A DNA stretch of 64,000 bases from the NCBI GenBank assembly GCA_050187415.1, contig JBFWXN010000019.1, forward strand, positions 12,973 to 76,972. The letters are read 5' to 3'. Origin of the DNA: Ga0077555 sp050187415. GTDB lineage: Bacteria > Pseudomonadota > Alphaproteobacteria > Rhizobiales > Hyphomicrobiaceae. A program made the position numbers and the translations under genes. Each line of letters starts with the position of its first letter. Positions within the stretch are counted from its first letter, which is position 1. This document shows positions 27,351-34,880 of this stretch, in pieces. The notes beneath the pieces were generated by a model. The model saw only the letters and a list, made by a program, of their open reading frames with translations, searched no databases and was not told the DNA's origin.

Positions 27351-27472
27351 GATGCCTCGATTGGAGCTTAGCGGTGAGAATAGCAGAGCCGGAGCGGGCT
27401 GCATGTAATGGGAATCTGTGAGAGGCACTTGGACAGCGCGTGGGAGAGAAAAGCGCTGGCATCTCCCTCACG

Positions 27473-28141
27473 CTATCGTTTTGAACCAATCGGAAGGCGT
27501 AGCGTAACCGTTGTCCCAATGCCGAGCTGGCTTTCGATAGCTACGTCGCCTCCCGCCTCTCGAGCGAAACGCCGGACCATCGCCAACCCGAGCCCATTGC
27601 CTCCCCCGGTAGCATTCGTGGTGAAGAACGGCTCCATTGCGCGTGACCGGGTTTGAGGCGACATGCCACGCCCGGTGTCGGCAATGCTGATCGCAACTCC
27701 CTCAATCGCTTGGCCGCTGCGCAGGGGTATGGCTGTAATGGAGAGCGTTCCCGCCCCTGGCATTGCTTCGTGGGCGTTGAGCGCCACGTTGAGGATCGCG
27801 GCCTCGAGATCGAATCGACTACAAAACAACGGCGGCACTTCCGCATCGATTTGAACGTCAACGCGCATGGTATTGTCGGCAATCCAGCGCAGCATCGGCT
27901 GCATATCCGTTAAGCACTGCTTCAAATCTACGCTTTGCTGCTCCATTGCCTGCCCTTGCGCAAACCTGAGCACCTGCGAGATCAGGGCTTCCGCGCGCGC
28001 GACCGATCCGACGGCGCGGCGCAGTGGCGGCTGCAGCGACGCCGTCGCCATTACGGTCGGGTGCTGGTCGAGCAGCTCGACCGTGCTCGAAAGAATCTGA
28101 ATTATGTTGCCGAGATCATGAACGATCCCTGCGGTCATCAT
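27473..28141 (-). CDS. histidine kinase core without sensor domain
   Basis: About 222 residues containing only the kinase core: MTAGIVHDLGNIIQILSS with the phospho-acceptor His, N-box AAILNVALNAHEAMPGAG, DTGRGM, and FFTTNATGGGNGLGLAMVRR. The phospho-acceptor region normally follows a sensor and the linker RLEALG; here that linker (PHRLEALG) is encoded directly upstream in frame but is cut off by a TAA at 28176-28178. Either translation starts at the ATG 28139-28141 with a poor ribosome site, or this is the 3' part of a longer gene that lost its sensor. It ends 123 bases before the five-PAS kinase gene. Confidence 0.75.
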   Translation of the reverse strand: MMTAGIVHDLGNIIQILSSTVELLDQHPTVMATASLQPPLRRAVGSVARAEALISQVLRFAQGQAMEQQSVDLKQCLTDMQPMLRWIADNTMRVDVQIDAEVPPLFCSRFDLEAAILNVALNAHEAMPGAGTLSITAIPLRSGQAIEGVAISIADTGRGMSPQTRSRAMEPFFTTNATGGGNGLGLAMVRRFAREAGGDVAIESQLGIGTTVTLRLPIGSKR

Positions 28142-28362
28142 CCCCAAAGCTTCGAGGCGATGCGGTATGCGGTCTTAGCGCAACGCTTCGAATGACGACT
28201 GAATTCGGAAGCTAGGGTCATTCACCTGCTGCATCGCCGTCTGCATCGTTCGGGCCTTTCGCGTGTCGAAGAACTCATATTCTGCGTCCTAGTCAGGCGC
28301 ATACGACAGTGTATGAGGTGCCCGGCCGCGCGGTCGATCACGACAAAGTTCAGCCCGACCTA

Positions 28363-28419
28363 GACCTAAGCATAGTCCCAATGCGCGGTGCTTTCGCACC
28401 CCATTCCAAGGTTTAGGTC
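28363..28419. promoter_or_regulatory. inverted repeat in the kinase/hydrolase divergent region
   Basis: The half-sites GACCTAA (28363-28369) and TTAGGTC (28413-28419) face each other across 43 bases; the left one is preceded by another GACCTA. A small GGTGC-TTTC-GCACC hairpin lies between them (28387-28400). The region 28148-28568 otherwise holds no gene. Its position between the signalling cluster and the hydrolase gene fits a binding site for one of the FixJ-type regulators, but no known consensus is matched. Confidence 0.35.
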
Positions 28420-28568
28420 GACCGATACATTCGGCAGGCGGCTTCAATTCCCCAGCATGATTCCGGCGCGCGGCGGGAAGGCGCAATTAGGTGTGTGTCG
28501 ACCGCCACTGACGGACGGCAGCAAGAGAAACCAAAACGCCGGCGCACTCAGCCCGGAGGGGTAATCAC

Positions 28569-29399
28569 ATGACGACGATCGCGACCAAGGATGGCGTCCA
28601 GATCTTTTACAAGGACTGGGGTCCGAAGACCGCACAGCCCATCGTGTTTCACCACGGCTGGCCGTTGTGCTCCGACGACTGGGACAATCAGATGCTCAAC
28701 TTCGTCGGCAAGGGCTATCGCGTCGTCGCACATGACCGCCGTGGACATGGCCGGTCGACCCAGACGGGCGACGGCCACGATATGGATCACTATGCGGCCG
28801 ATGCTGCGGCCGTCGTCGAGCATCTCGACCTTCGCAATACCATTCACATCGGCCATTCCACCGGCGGTGGAGAAGCGGCGCGCTACATCGCGCGGCATGG
28901 CGAAGGACGCGCGGCCAAGTTGGTGCTGATCGGCGCCGTGCCTCCCATCATGCTCAGAACGATCGCCAATCCAGGCGGTTTACCTATCGAGGCGTTCGAC
29001 GGCTTGCGCACCGCACTTGCGGCCAACAGGGGGCAGTTCTATCTCGAATTCGCAAGCGGCCCCTTCTTCGGATACAATCGGCCGGGCGCCACGCCTTCTC
29101 AGGCGAACATCTGGAACTGGTGGCGCCAAGCCATGATGGGCGGCGTCACCGCGCAATACGAAGGCATCAGAGCGTTCTCAGAGACCGATTTCACCGAGGA
29201 CCTGAAGAGTATCACCGTCCCTACCTTCGTCATGCACGGAGATGACGACCAGATCGTGCCGCTCGCCAATTCAGCTCCGCTATCGGCGAAGCTGCTGAAG
29301 AACAGCAAGCTGAAGATCTACGAGAAGCTGCCGCACGCAATGTGCACGACGCACGCCGATCTCGTAAACGCAGATCTGCTCGCATTCATCAAGGCCTGA
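28569..29399 (+). CDS. alpha/beta hydrolase, non-heme chloroperoxidase type
   Basis: A 276-residue hydrolase closely resembling cofactor-free bacterial haloperoxidases/peracid-forming esterases. Landmarks: oxyanion-hole FHHGWPLCSDDW, VVAHDRRGHGRS, nucleophile Ser97 in IGHSTGGGEAARY, acidic residue in VMHGDDDQIVP, and the catalytic His in the C-terminal LPHAMCTTH. No signal peptide is seen, so it is cytoplasmic. A GGAGGGG site precedes the ATG. The natural reaction is probably ester hydrolysis or perhydrolysis. It lies directly beyond the signalling cluster and may be one of its targets. Confidence 0.93.
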   Translation: MTTIATKDGVQIFYKDWGPKTAQPIVFHHGWPLCSDDWDNQMLNFVGKGYRVVAHDRRGHGRSTQTGDGHDMDHYAADAAAVVEHLDLRNTIHIGHSTGGGEAARYIARHGEGRAAKLVLIGAVPPIMLRTIANPGGLPIEAFDGLRTALAANRGQFYLEFASGPFFGYNRPGATPSQANIWNWWRQAMMGGVTAQYEGIRAFSETDFTEDLKSITVPTFVMHGDDDQIVPLANSAPLSAKLLKNSKLKIYEKLPHAMCTTHADLVNADLLAFIKA

Positions 29400-29499
29400 C
29401 GCTCCGCGCATCGCTACCGATCACGCGATTGCTCGGCAACGAGCGACACAGTGGCAACGCGTTCGCTTTCCAAAACTCAGTCCGACTGGAGTTGATCAT

Positions 29500-30705
29500 A
29501 TGAGATTGGTCATAATCGGCGCCGGCTTTGCCGGGATGTATGCCGCACTATCTGCTGCTCGCCTGCGCGACATTAGGGGTGTCTCGCCCGAAGAACTCGA
29601 GATTGCATTGGTTTCTCCGGAACCGACGCTCGTGGTTCGTCCGCGCCTTTACGAGCCGAAGCCAGAGACGATGATTGCTCCCCTTCTCGACGTCCTCAAG
29701 TCCATCGATGTCCTCTATGTGCAAGGCCGCGCCGAGACGATCGATACCCAGTCCAGCGCGGTGGAAATCGTCGACGCCAGCGGTGCCCACAAAAGACTCT
29801 CCTATGACCGGCTTGTGTTAGCGACCGGCAGTCGCCTGGCCCGGCCGGAAATTCTCGGACTCGCCGAGCACAGCTTCAGCGTCGATAATCTCGATGATGC
29901 CATTGCGCTGGATCGGCACTTGCACAGCCTTGCGCATCAACCTGCATCACAGGCGCGCGATACAATCGTGGTCGTGGGCGGTGGTTTCACCGGCATCGAA
30001 GTCGCAACGGAGATGCCATCGCGCCTGCGCTCCGTTTTCGATGGCAACGTCAAGCCTCGCGTCGTCATCGTAGAACGCAACGCCTCCATCGCTCCCGACA
30101 TGGGCCCCGGCCCACGGCCGATCATCGAGGATGCGCTGCGCGAGCTCGGCGTGGAAACGCGGCTCAGCGTTGGCGTCGTGTCACTCGACGGCGGCGGCGT
30201 CACGCTGAGCAGCGGTGAGCGCATCCAGGCCGGAACCGTGGTTTGGGCGGCCGGGATTTGCGCTGCGCCGTTAACTGCGCAGATCCCGGCGGAGCGGGAC
30301 AATCTTGGACGATTGATCGTTGGCCGAGACCTGCGCGTCCCCTCTGTTCCTGGCGTTTTCGCTACCGGCGACGCCGCCAAAGCGGCAAGCGACAATGTCG
30401 GCAACTTCGCGCTGATGTCGTGTCAGCATGCCACGCGGATGGGCGCGTTTGCCGGCAACAACGCTGCTGCCGACCTGTTGGACGTGCCGACCCAGCCCTA
30501 CCACCAGAAAGCCTACGTCACGTGCCTCGACCTTGGGGAGGCCGGCGCGCTCTTCACGCGCGGATGGGACCGAAAGGTGGAAATGGTCGGCGCCGAGGCC
30601 AAGAAGGCCAAGCAGGACATAAATACTGTGTGGATTTACCCACCGACGCCCGTGCGTGCCGCCGCGTTGGCGTCGGCCGATCCGGAACGCGTCACCGACC
30701 TGTAA
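29500..30705 (+). CDS. NDH-2-like FAD/NAD(P)-dependent oxidoreductase
   Basis: A 401-residue pyridine nucleotide-disulfide-type flavoprotein. The N-terminal FAD site reads LVIIGAGFAGMYAALSAARL, a second dinucleotide site is at VVVGGGFTGIEVATEM, and the FAD-binding ATG motif is VPGVFATGDAAKAA. The layout is that of type II NADH dehydrogenases and related quinone reductases, although the C-terminal membrane-anchoring helix is short (RAAALASADPERVTDL), so it may be soluble or act on a different acceptor. A GGAG site precedes the ATG. A GC-rich hairpin follows the gene. Confidence 0.88.
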   Translation: MRLVIIGAGFAGMYAALSAARLRDIRGVSPEELEIALVSPEPTLVVRPRLYEPKPETMIAPLLDVLKSIDVLYVQGRAETIDTQSSAVEIVDASGAHKRLSYDRLVLATGSRLARPEILGLAEHSFSVDNLDDAIALDRHLHSLAHQPASQARDTIVVVGGGFTGIEVATEMPSRLRSVFDGNVKPRVVIVERNASIAPDMGPGPRPIIEDALRELGVETRLSVGVVSLDGGGVTLSSGERIQAGTVVWAAGICAAPLTAQIPAERDNLGRLIVGRDLRVPSVPGVFATGDAAKAASDNVGNFALMSCQHATRMGAFAGNNAAADLLDVPTQPYHQKAYVTCLDLGEAGALFTRGWDRKVEMVGAEAKKAKQDINTVWIYPPTPVRAAALASADPERVTDL

Positions 30706-30726
30706 GGCTTTCCCGCGATGGGCTGC

Positions 30727-30745
30727 GCGCCCCCCATCGGGGCGC
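30727..30745 (+). terminator. GC-rich hairpin after the flavoprotein gene
   Basis: GCGCCCC and GGGGCGC form a 7-bp stem around a 5-base loop, 22 bases after the stop codon. No T-run follows, so termination is uncertain. Confidence 0.35.
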
Positions 30746-30803
30746 CGTCCAAATTGAATCGAGAAATTCAGAGTTCTTCCATCCCACAAAACAGGAGCAC
30801 ATC

Positions 30804-31751
30804 ATGTCAGTCGTAGAAATGGATTCCCGTACGAACGGCCAGCAGAACACCTCGGGCACTGGTCAGGCCAGGCCCGAAGAATTGGTTCCTTCTCGCTATG
30901 CCGTGCGCGTCGGCGACATCGACGTGCTGGTCGTCAGTGACGGCGTGCTGCCGCTCCCGACCGCGATGTTGGGACACAACGCCGACCCGGGGGTCAGGGC
31001 GGAATGGATGCACGACATGTTCCTGCCGCCGGACGCTTTCGACTGGTCGCTGAACGTGGTTGTGGTGCGCAGCGGCGCGCAGACCATATTGATTGACGCC
31101 GGGCTGGGCATGGACCCCGACCTCAACCTGCCCCGGGCCGGGCAGACGATCAGACGACTGGAGGCCGCAGGCATCGATCTTGCCTCCGTGACCGACGTGG
31201 TGCTGACCCACATGCACATGGACCACATCGGCGGGTTGGTCGTGGACGGGGTCAAGCAACGGCTGCGACCGGATCTGCGGATTCATGTGGCGGCTGCCGA
31301 GGTCAAGTTCTGGGAAGCGCCCGATTTCACCCGCGCCTCCATGCCTCCGGGGTTTCCCGATGCGCTTCGCGCAACGGCAACGAGGTTCGTGAAAGAGTAC
31401 CGCAGCCAGCTGCAGCTGTTCGATGAGGAGCACGAGGTGGCGCCAGGGGTGATTGTCCGCCGAACCGGCGGCCACACGCCCGGTCACAGCGTGGTCCGTC
31501 TGGCGTCCGGCGGCGATCGGCTGACGTTCGCCGGCGATGCAGTGTTCGCGGTCGGGTTCGATCACCCCGACTGGTACAACGGTTTCGAGCACGACCCCGA
31601 GGAGGCGGCGCGCGTTCGGATCCGTCTCTTGCGGGAGCTGGCCGACAGCGGCGAGATGCTGGTGGCCACGCACCTGCCGTTCCCGTCCGTCGGACGGGTG
31701 GCTGTAGACGGTGACGCCTTCCGCTGGGTGCCGGTATTCTGGGACTACTGA
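30804..31751 (+). CDS. metallo-beta-lactamase-fold hydrolase
   Basis: A 315-residue enzyme with the zinc signature THMHMDHIGG (His136, His138, Asp140, His141). Further metal ligands are in RRTGGHTPGHSVVRL and LTFAGDAVFA, and the final His is in VATHLPFPSVGR. The WSLNVVVVRSGAQTILIDAG segment is typical of the lactonase / AttM-like branch. The start is the ATG at 30804 after AGGAG. There is no signal peptide, so it acts in the cytoplasm, possibly on a lactone or ester. It belongs to the hydrolase/flavoprotein/MBL trio following the signalling cluster. Confidence 0.9.
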   Translation: MSVVEMDSRTNGQQNTSGTGQARPEELVPSRYAVRVGDIDVLVVSDGVLPLPTAMLGHNADPGVRAEWMHDMFLPPDAFDWSLNVVVVRSGAQTILIDAGLGMDPDLNLPRAGQTIRRLEAAGIDLASVTDVVLTHMHMDHIGGLVVDGVKQRLRPDLRIHVAAAEVKFWEAPDFTRASMPPGFPDALRATATRFVKEYRSQLQLFDEEHEVAPGVIVRRTGGHTPGHSVVRLASGGDRLTFAGDAVFAVGFDHPDWYNGFEHDPEEAARVRIRLLRELADSGEMLVATHLPFPSVGRVAVDGDAFRWVPVFWDY

Positions 31752-31918
31752 CCACTTTTTGCTGTTAGGTGAAGATCAGACCTAACCGGCCAAGAGTCGC
31801 CCAGCGTTTTGGGCTGCAGCCGACGGCGCCAGGAAAACGACCGTTCGCCGTCGGTCGCCCTCATTCCGCATCTTCTCTAACAGATCAGCTTTCTCGGAAA
31901 GTTCCAGATGTCGACCAG

Positions 31919-32391
31919 GACAAGGTCGTTGTCGTCACCGGCGGCGGCTCCGGCATCGGCCGCGCCACGGCGCTGACTTGTGCGAAAGAGGGCGCCAGAG
32001 TTTTGATAACGGGTCGCCGGGCCGAGCCTCTGAGTGATACCGCGAGCCAGAACGCCAACATTTACTGCATCGTCGCGGATGTGGCCGAGCCGGCAGATGC
32101 CAATCGAACGATTGCAGCGGCGCTCGACAGGTGGCGGCGCCTGGACGTGCTGGTCAACAATGCCGGGGCCGGAGCTATTTTTCGCCTGTCCGACGCCACG
32201 GCAGAGCGGATTGCGGCAATCTACTCCGTTAACGTGATCGGTCCGAGCCTGCTCGCCGCCGCTGCTCTTCGTCATTTGGAAGCGACCAACGGATCAATCA
32301 TCAATATCTCGACACGTTTGGACATAAGACGGCGAACGGGTTTTCCCACTATGCCGCAAGCAAGGTTGCAACCAATCACGGCGGACCTTTG
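31919..32391 (+). pseudogene. truncated, frameshifted short-chain dehydrogenase (SDR)
   Basis: The Rossmann half of an SDR is clear: KVVVVTGGGSGIGRATAL, the NNAGAG motif in LDVLVNNAGAGAI, and SIINIS. After about 32310 the frame shifts, and the homology continues in another frame as FGHKTANGFSHYAASKVATN, containing the catalytic Tyr and Lys (codons 32350-32352 and 32362-32364). Homology stops at about 32390 where the sequence becomes the antisense of an integrase N-terminus. The C-terminal half is therefore missing and the gene is dead. Confidence 0.8.
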
Positions 32392-32393
32392 AG

Positions 32394-32519
32394 GAACGCC
32401 GAAGAGCGTGCACCGCCGCGCGCCACCACGAGGTACAGGTTGCCGCCGTCAGAGAAGCGGACGGGAGCGAGTTTTTTCGTCAGCGATTTGACAGAAACTC
32501 GGTTGATCTGGCGGGTCAT
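32394..32519 (-). pseudogene. integrase N-terminal fragment (DUF4102 arm-binding domain)
   Basis: From the ATG at 32517-32519 about 42 residues read MTRQINRVSVKSLTKK, then VRFSDGGNLYLVVARGGARS, the start of a P4-type integrase arm-binding domain. The homology ends at the junction with the SDR remnant. It is a different gene from the integrase at 1-748, with a different sequence over the same domain. This is a scar of an integrated element that recombined or was deleted. Confidence 0.65.
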
Positions 32520-32807
32520 GGTGTGTCCGGCTGAATGGTTGAACATTTCCGCGGTCGCCGGCACGGACCCCAGCATTGATCTTAGCACTTGCCGGGGTCA
32601 CGGGCGCACAGCCGCGAACGAAATTGTCACAAAGAATCACGCAATGCTTTGATATTGCGACGGAGATGCAAGCTGACACGAAGGCTATCGGACCTGTTCC
32701 CGAGGGCCTCGACCCCGAGATGACGTCGGTTGCCCGCAAGTTCGTGATTTGCATTGCTCGTCGAGACCATGTGAGCGTAGCGTGCGTCGCAGCTCAGGAG
32801 TGTTGCC

Positions 32808-33620
32808 ATGTCAGCATCCGACAAGGTCTTCTCTGGCTCGATCCCGAAGCTTTACGATGACGGTATGGTACCGTTAATTTTCGCTGGATATGCCGACGAA
32901 CTCGCCCAGAAAGTAGCCTCTTTGTCGCCAGCGGCCGTTCTCGAGACGGCGGCGGGCACCGGTGTCGTGACGCGCGCTTTAGCTCCGAAGCTTTCTGCAG
33001 GAGCACGATACGTGGTGACGGACCTCAATCAGCCGATGCTGGATCACGCTGCGCAGCGACAAGGACCGGATCGACGCATTACCTGGAAGCAGGCAGATGC
33101 GCTCGACCTGCCGTTTCCAGATGCGCAGTTCGATGTCGTCTGCTGTCAATTCGGGGCAATGTTTTTCCCCGACCGAAAAAAGGGGTATCGGGAAGCCAGG
33201 CGGGTTTTGAGGGCGGGCGGGAGTTTCATCTTTAATGTCTGGGACAGGATCGAAGACAACGTGTTCGCAAATGACGTTTCGGCGGCGCTCGCCGATATGT
33301 TTCCTCGTGATCCACCGCGTTTTATGGCAAGGACGCCGCATGGCTACTATGACGAGAAACTGATCGAAGGCGAATTGCGGACGGCTGGGTATTCCCAAGT
33401 AGCAATCGAGAGGACGAGCAGGCAGAGCAGCGCGCCGTCGGCTCTTCACGTCGCCATTGCCTACTGCCAGGGAACCCCGCTCAGAAACGAAATCGAAGCC
33501 CGACGCCCCGGCGGGCTGCAGGCCGCGACAAAGCATGCAGCGGCAGCGCTTGCAAAACTTCACGGTGAGAGCGAGGTAAGCGCGAAGATCCAGGCCCTTG
33601 TCATCGCGGCCCAAGCCTAA
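32808..33620 (+). CDS. class I SAM-dependent methyltransferase
   Basis: A 270-residue UbiE-like methyltransferase. Motif I is VLETAAGTGVVTRALAP, the acidic end of strand 2 is in YVVTDLNQPMLDHA, and the post-motif region reads DALDLPFPDAQFDVVCCQFG then EARRVLRAGGSFIFNVWD. The substrate is unknown. An AGGAG site precedes the ATG. The gene stands alone between the SDR/integrase scar and a long noncoding stretch. Confidence 0.92.
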   Translation: MSASDKVFSGSIPKLYDDGMVPLIFAGYADELAQKVASLSPAAVLETAAGTGVVTRALAPKLSAGARYVVTDLNQPMLDHAAQRQGPDRRITWKQADALDLPFPDAQFDVVCCQFGAMFFPDRKKGYREARRVLRAGGSFIFNVWDRIEDNVFANDVSAALADMFPRDPPRFMARTPHGYYDEKLIEGELRTAGYSQVAIERTSRQSSAPSALHVAIAYCQGTPLRNEIEARRPGGLQAATKHAAAALAKLHGESEVSAKIQALVIAAQA

Positions 33621-34223
33621 CTGTTGCTTCGTTTCGTTCGAGTGGGTCCTTCAACGTGTGTGGTTGCCTCCGCTGCTGCTCGTCCCCAGCTCAGAGCATC
33701 GCGTCGAGGTTCGTCAATCCGAAGTTGTTTCGCGTGACTATTTGAGTGACCATCGGCTTCGCATGTGCCCTCTTCCAGCGCAAGTCGAGTATGCGCGCGG
33801 GAACCAGGGCATGAATAAAATGCCTAAATGCGGATTTGCGGGACGGATGAAGCGGGGCGGCTCGCCGCCTGCTGGCACGGCAGTTGCCAGCAGGAGGCTT
33901 GATTTGGACCGAAAAGCAGCACGATAGAAACCAACTGGCTAACTGTTTCAATGTCTGCTGGCGGCAGAATTGTGCCGCGTCGGTTTTGGGCATGCCGAGG
34001 CGAGCCGACGGTTCTCCTGTTGAACCCTGTCTCGTTGGCAAAGGGGCGGTTCGCCCGGTTCCCAGCAAGCCGACCGCCCCCCGCACGGTTGCGGCGAGAA
34101 CGGAAAGCGGTCCGGAGCTTCGTGTCGAACGGAACCTTTCCGCTTCTGCACACTTAATGAGCAATCAACTCACGCCTCCGTGAAGGACAGCCAGTTCGAC
34201 GGTGTGCACGCAAGGACATTCTC
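33621..34223. other. 603-base stretch without a supported gene
   Basis: Several short overlapping frames on both strands show no recognisable domain and no good ribosome site. The stretch does contain the sigma-54 promoter match at 33873-33887 within a 10-bp inverted repeat. From there the leader to the DUF892 gene would be about 320 bases, long enough to hold a small RNA or regulatory leader, though I see no specific structure. Confidence 0.5.
33873..33887 (+). promoter_or_regulatory. sigma-54 (RpoN) promoter match inside a perfect inverted repeat
   Basis: TGGCACG, four bases (GCAG), then TTGC matches the -24/-12 consensus TGGCACG-N4-TTGC exactly. It lies in a 10-bp perfect inverted repeat, CCTGCTGGCA (33868-33877) and TGCCAGCAGG (33885-33894), loop 7. 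Transcription would begin near 33899 toward the DUF892 gene at 34224. No enhancer-binding protein gene or obvious upstream activator site is nearby. Confidence 0.5.
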
Positions 34224-34721
34224 ATGACCAAAGAAAAGACGCTGGAAGATCTCTTCCACGACACGCTCAAGGACATCTACTACGCCGAGCGGAAGATCCT
34301 GAAGGCCCTTCCCAAGATGGCGCGCGCTGCCCAGGCGCCAAAACTGAAGGCGGCGTTCGAAAAGCACAAAGAAGAGACCGAGGGCCACGTCGAACGCCTG
34401 CAGCAGGTGTTCGAGCTGTTGGGCAAGCGTGCACAGGGCAAAACCTGCGACGCCATCGAGGGGCTCATCGCCGAAGGCGAAGAGATCATCGACAGCTTCA
34501 AGGGAATGCCGGTCATCGACGCTGGCCTGATCAGCGCTGCCCAAGCGGTCGAGCACTATGAGATCGCGCGCTACGGGACCCTCAAGCGCTGGGCCGAAGT
34601 GCTCGGCATGAAGGACGCCGCCAAGCTGCTCAACCTGACGCTCGGCGAAGAAGCCAAGACGGACACGGCGCTCACTGGCCTCGCCGACGCATCGGTCAAC
34701 AAAATGGCGAAGGCAGCTTAA
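34224..34721 (+). CDS. DUF892 ferritin-like protein (YciF/YciE family)
   Basis: A 165-residue four-helix protein. It starts KTLEDLFHDTLKDIYYAERK, the family signature, and contains the paired Glu/His ligands typical of the ferritin-like diiron fold: the KHKEETEGHVERLQQVF helix and AVEHYEIARYGTLKRWAEV. DUF892 proteins are induced by osmotic or other stress in many proteobacteria; the exact role is not known. The start is an ATG with AGGACAT upstream. A hairpin follows, then two stress-type small membrane protein genes. Confidence 0.93.
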   Translation: MTKEKTLEDLFHDTLKDIYYAERKILKALPKMARAAQAPKLKAAFEKHKEETEGHVERLQQVFELLGKRAQGKTCDAIEGLIAEGEEIIDSFKGMPVIDAGLISAAQAVEHYEIARYGTLKRWAEVLGMKDAAKLLNLTLGEEAKTDTALTGLADASVNKMAKAA

Positions 34722-34748
34722 CCGAACAGGCCATGCCGCGGTGTTCGG
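34722..34748 (+). terminator. hairpin after the DUF892 gene
   Basis: CCGAACA (34722-34728) pairs perfectly with TGTTCGG (34742-34748), immediately after the stop codon, with a GC-rich 13-base loop. No T-run; a weak terminator or processing stem. Confidence 0.4.
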
Positions 34749-34793
34749 GATGGCCTTGCGCTCAATCATTTGATCGTTCGAAAGGAGACTATC

Positions 34794-34871
34794 ATGGGTC
34801 GCGGTATTTTGCTCTGGCTGCTCGGGGTTCCAATCCCGGTCATCATCCTTCTCGCGCTATTCATGCGATAG
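34794..34871 (+). CDS. 25-residue hydrophobic membrane microprotein
   Basis: An ATG with a strong AAAGGAG site 7 bases upstream opens a 25-codon frame reading MGRGILLWLLGVPIPV then IILLALFMR, ending in TAG. It is a single membrane span with a central Pro-Ile-Pro kink and basic residues at both ends. I recall near-identical tiny proteins being common in Bradyrhizobium-type genomes, so it is very likely translated. It ends 9 bases before the PhnA-like membrane protein gene, which has its own ribosome site, so the two are probably co-expressed. Confidence 0.75.
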   Translation: MGRGILLWLLGVPIPVIILLALFMR

Positions 34872-34880
34872 GAGGGCACG

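Noticed and set aside
34131..34156. An EcfG (general stress sigma factor) promoter upstream of the DUF892 gene
   Set aside because: A GGAAC element is present, but no GTT-type -10 stands at the expected 16-17 base spacing.
33691..34164. Minus-strand open frame of 157 codons in the noncoding stretch
   Set aside because: No homology I recognise, several frames overlap it, and no ribosome site is present.
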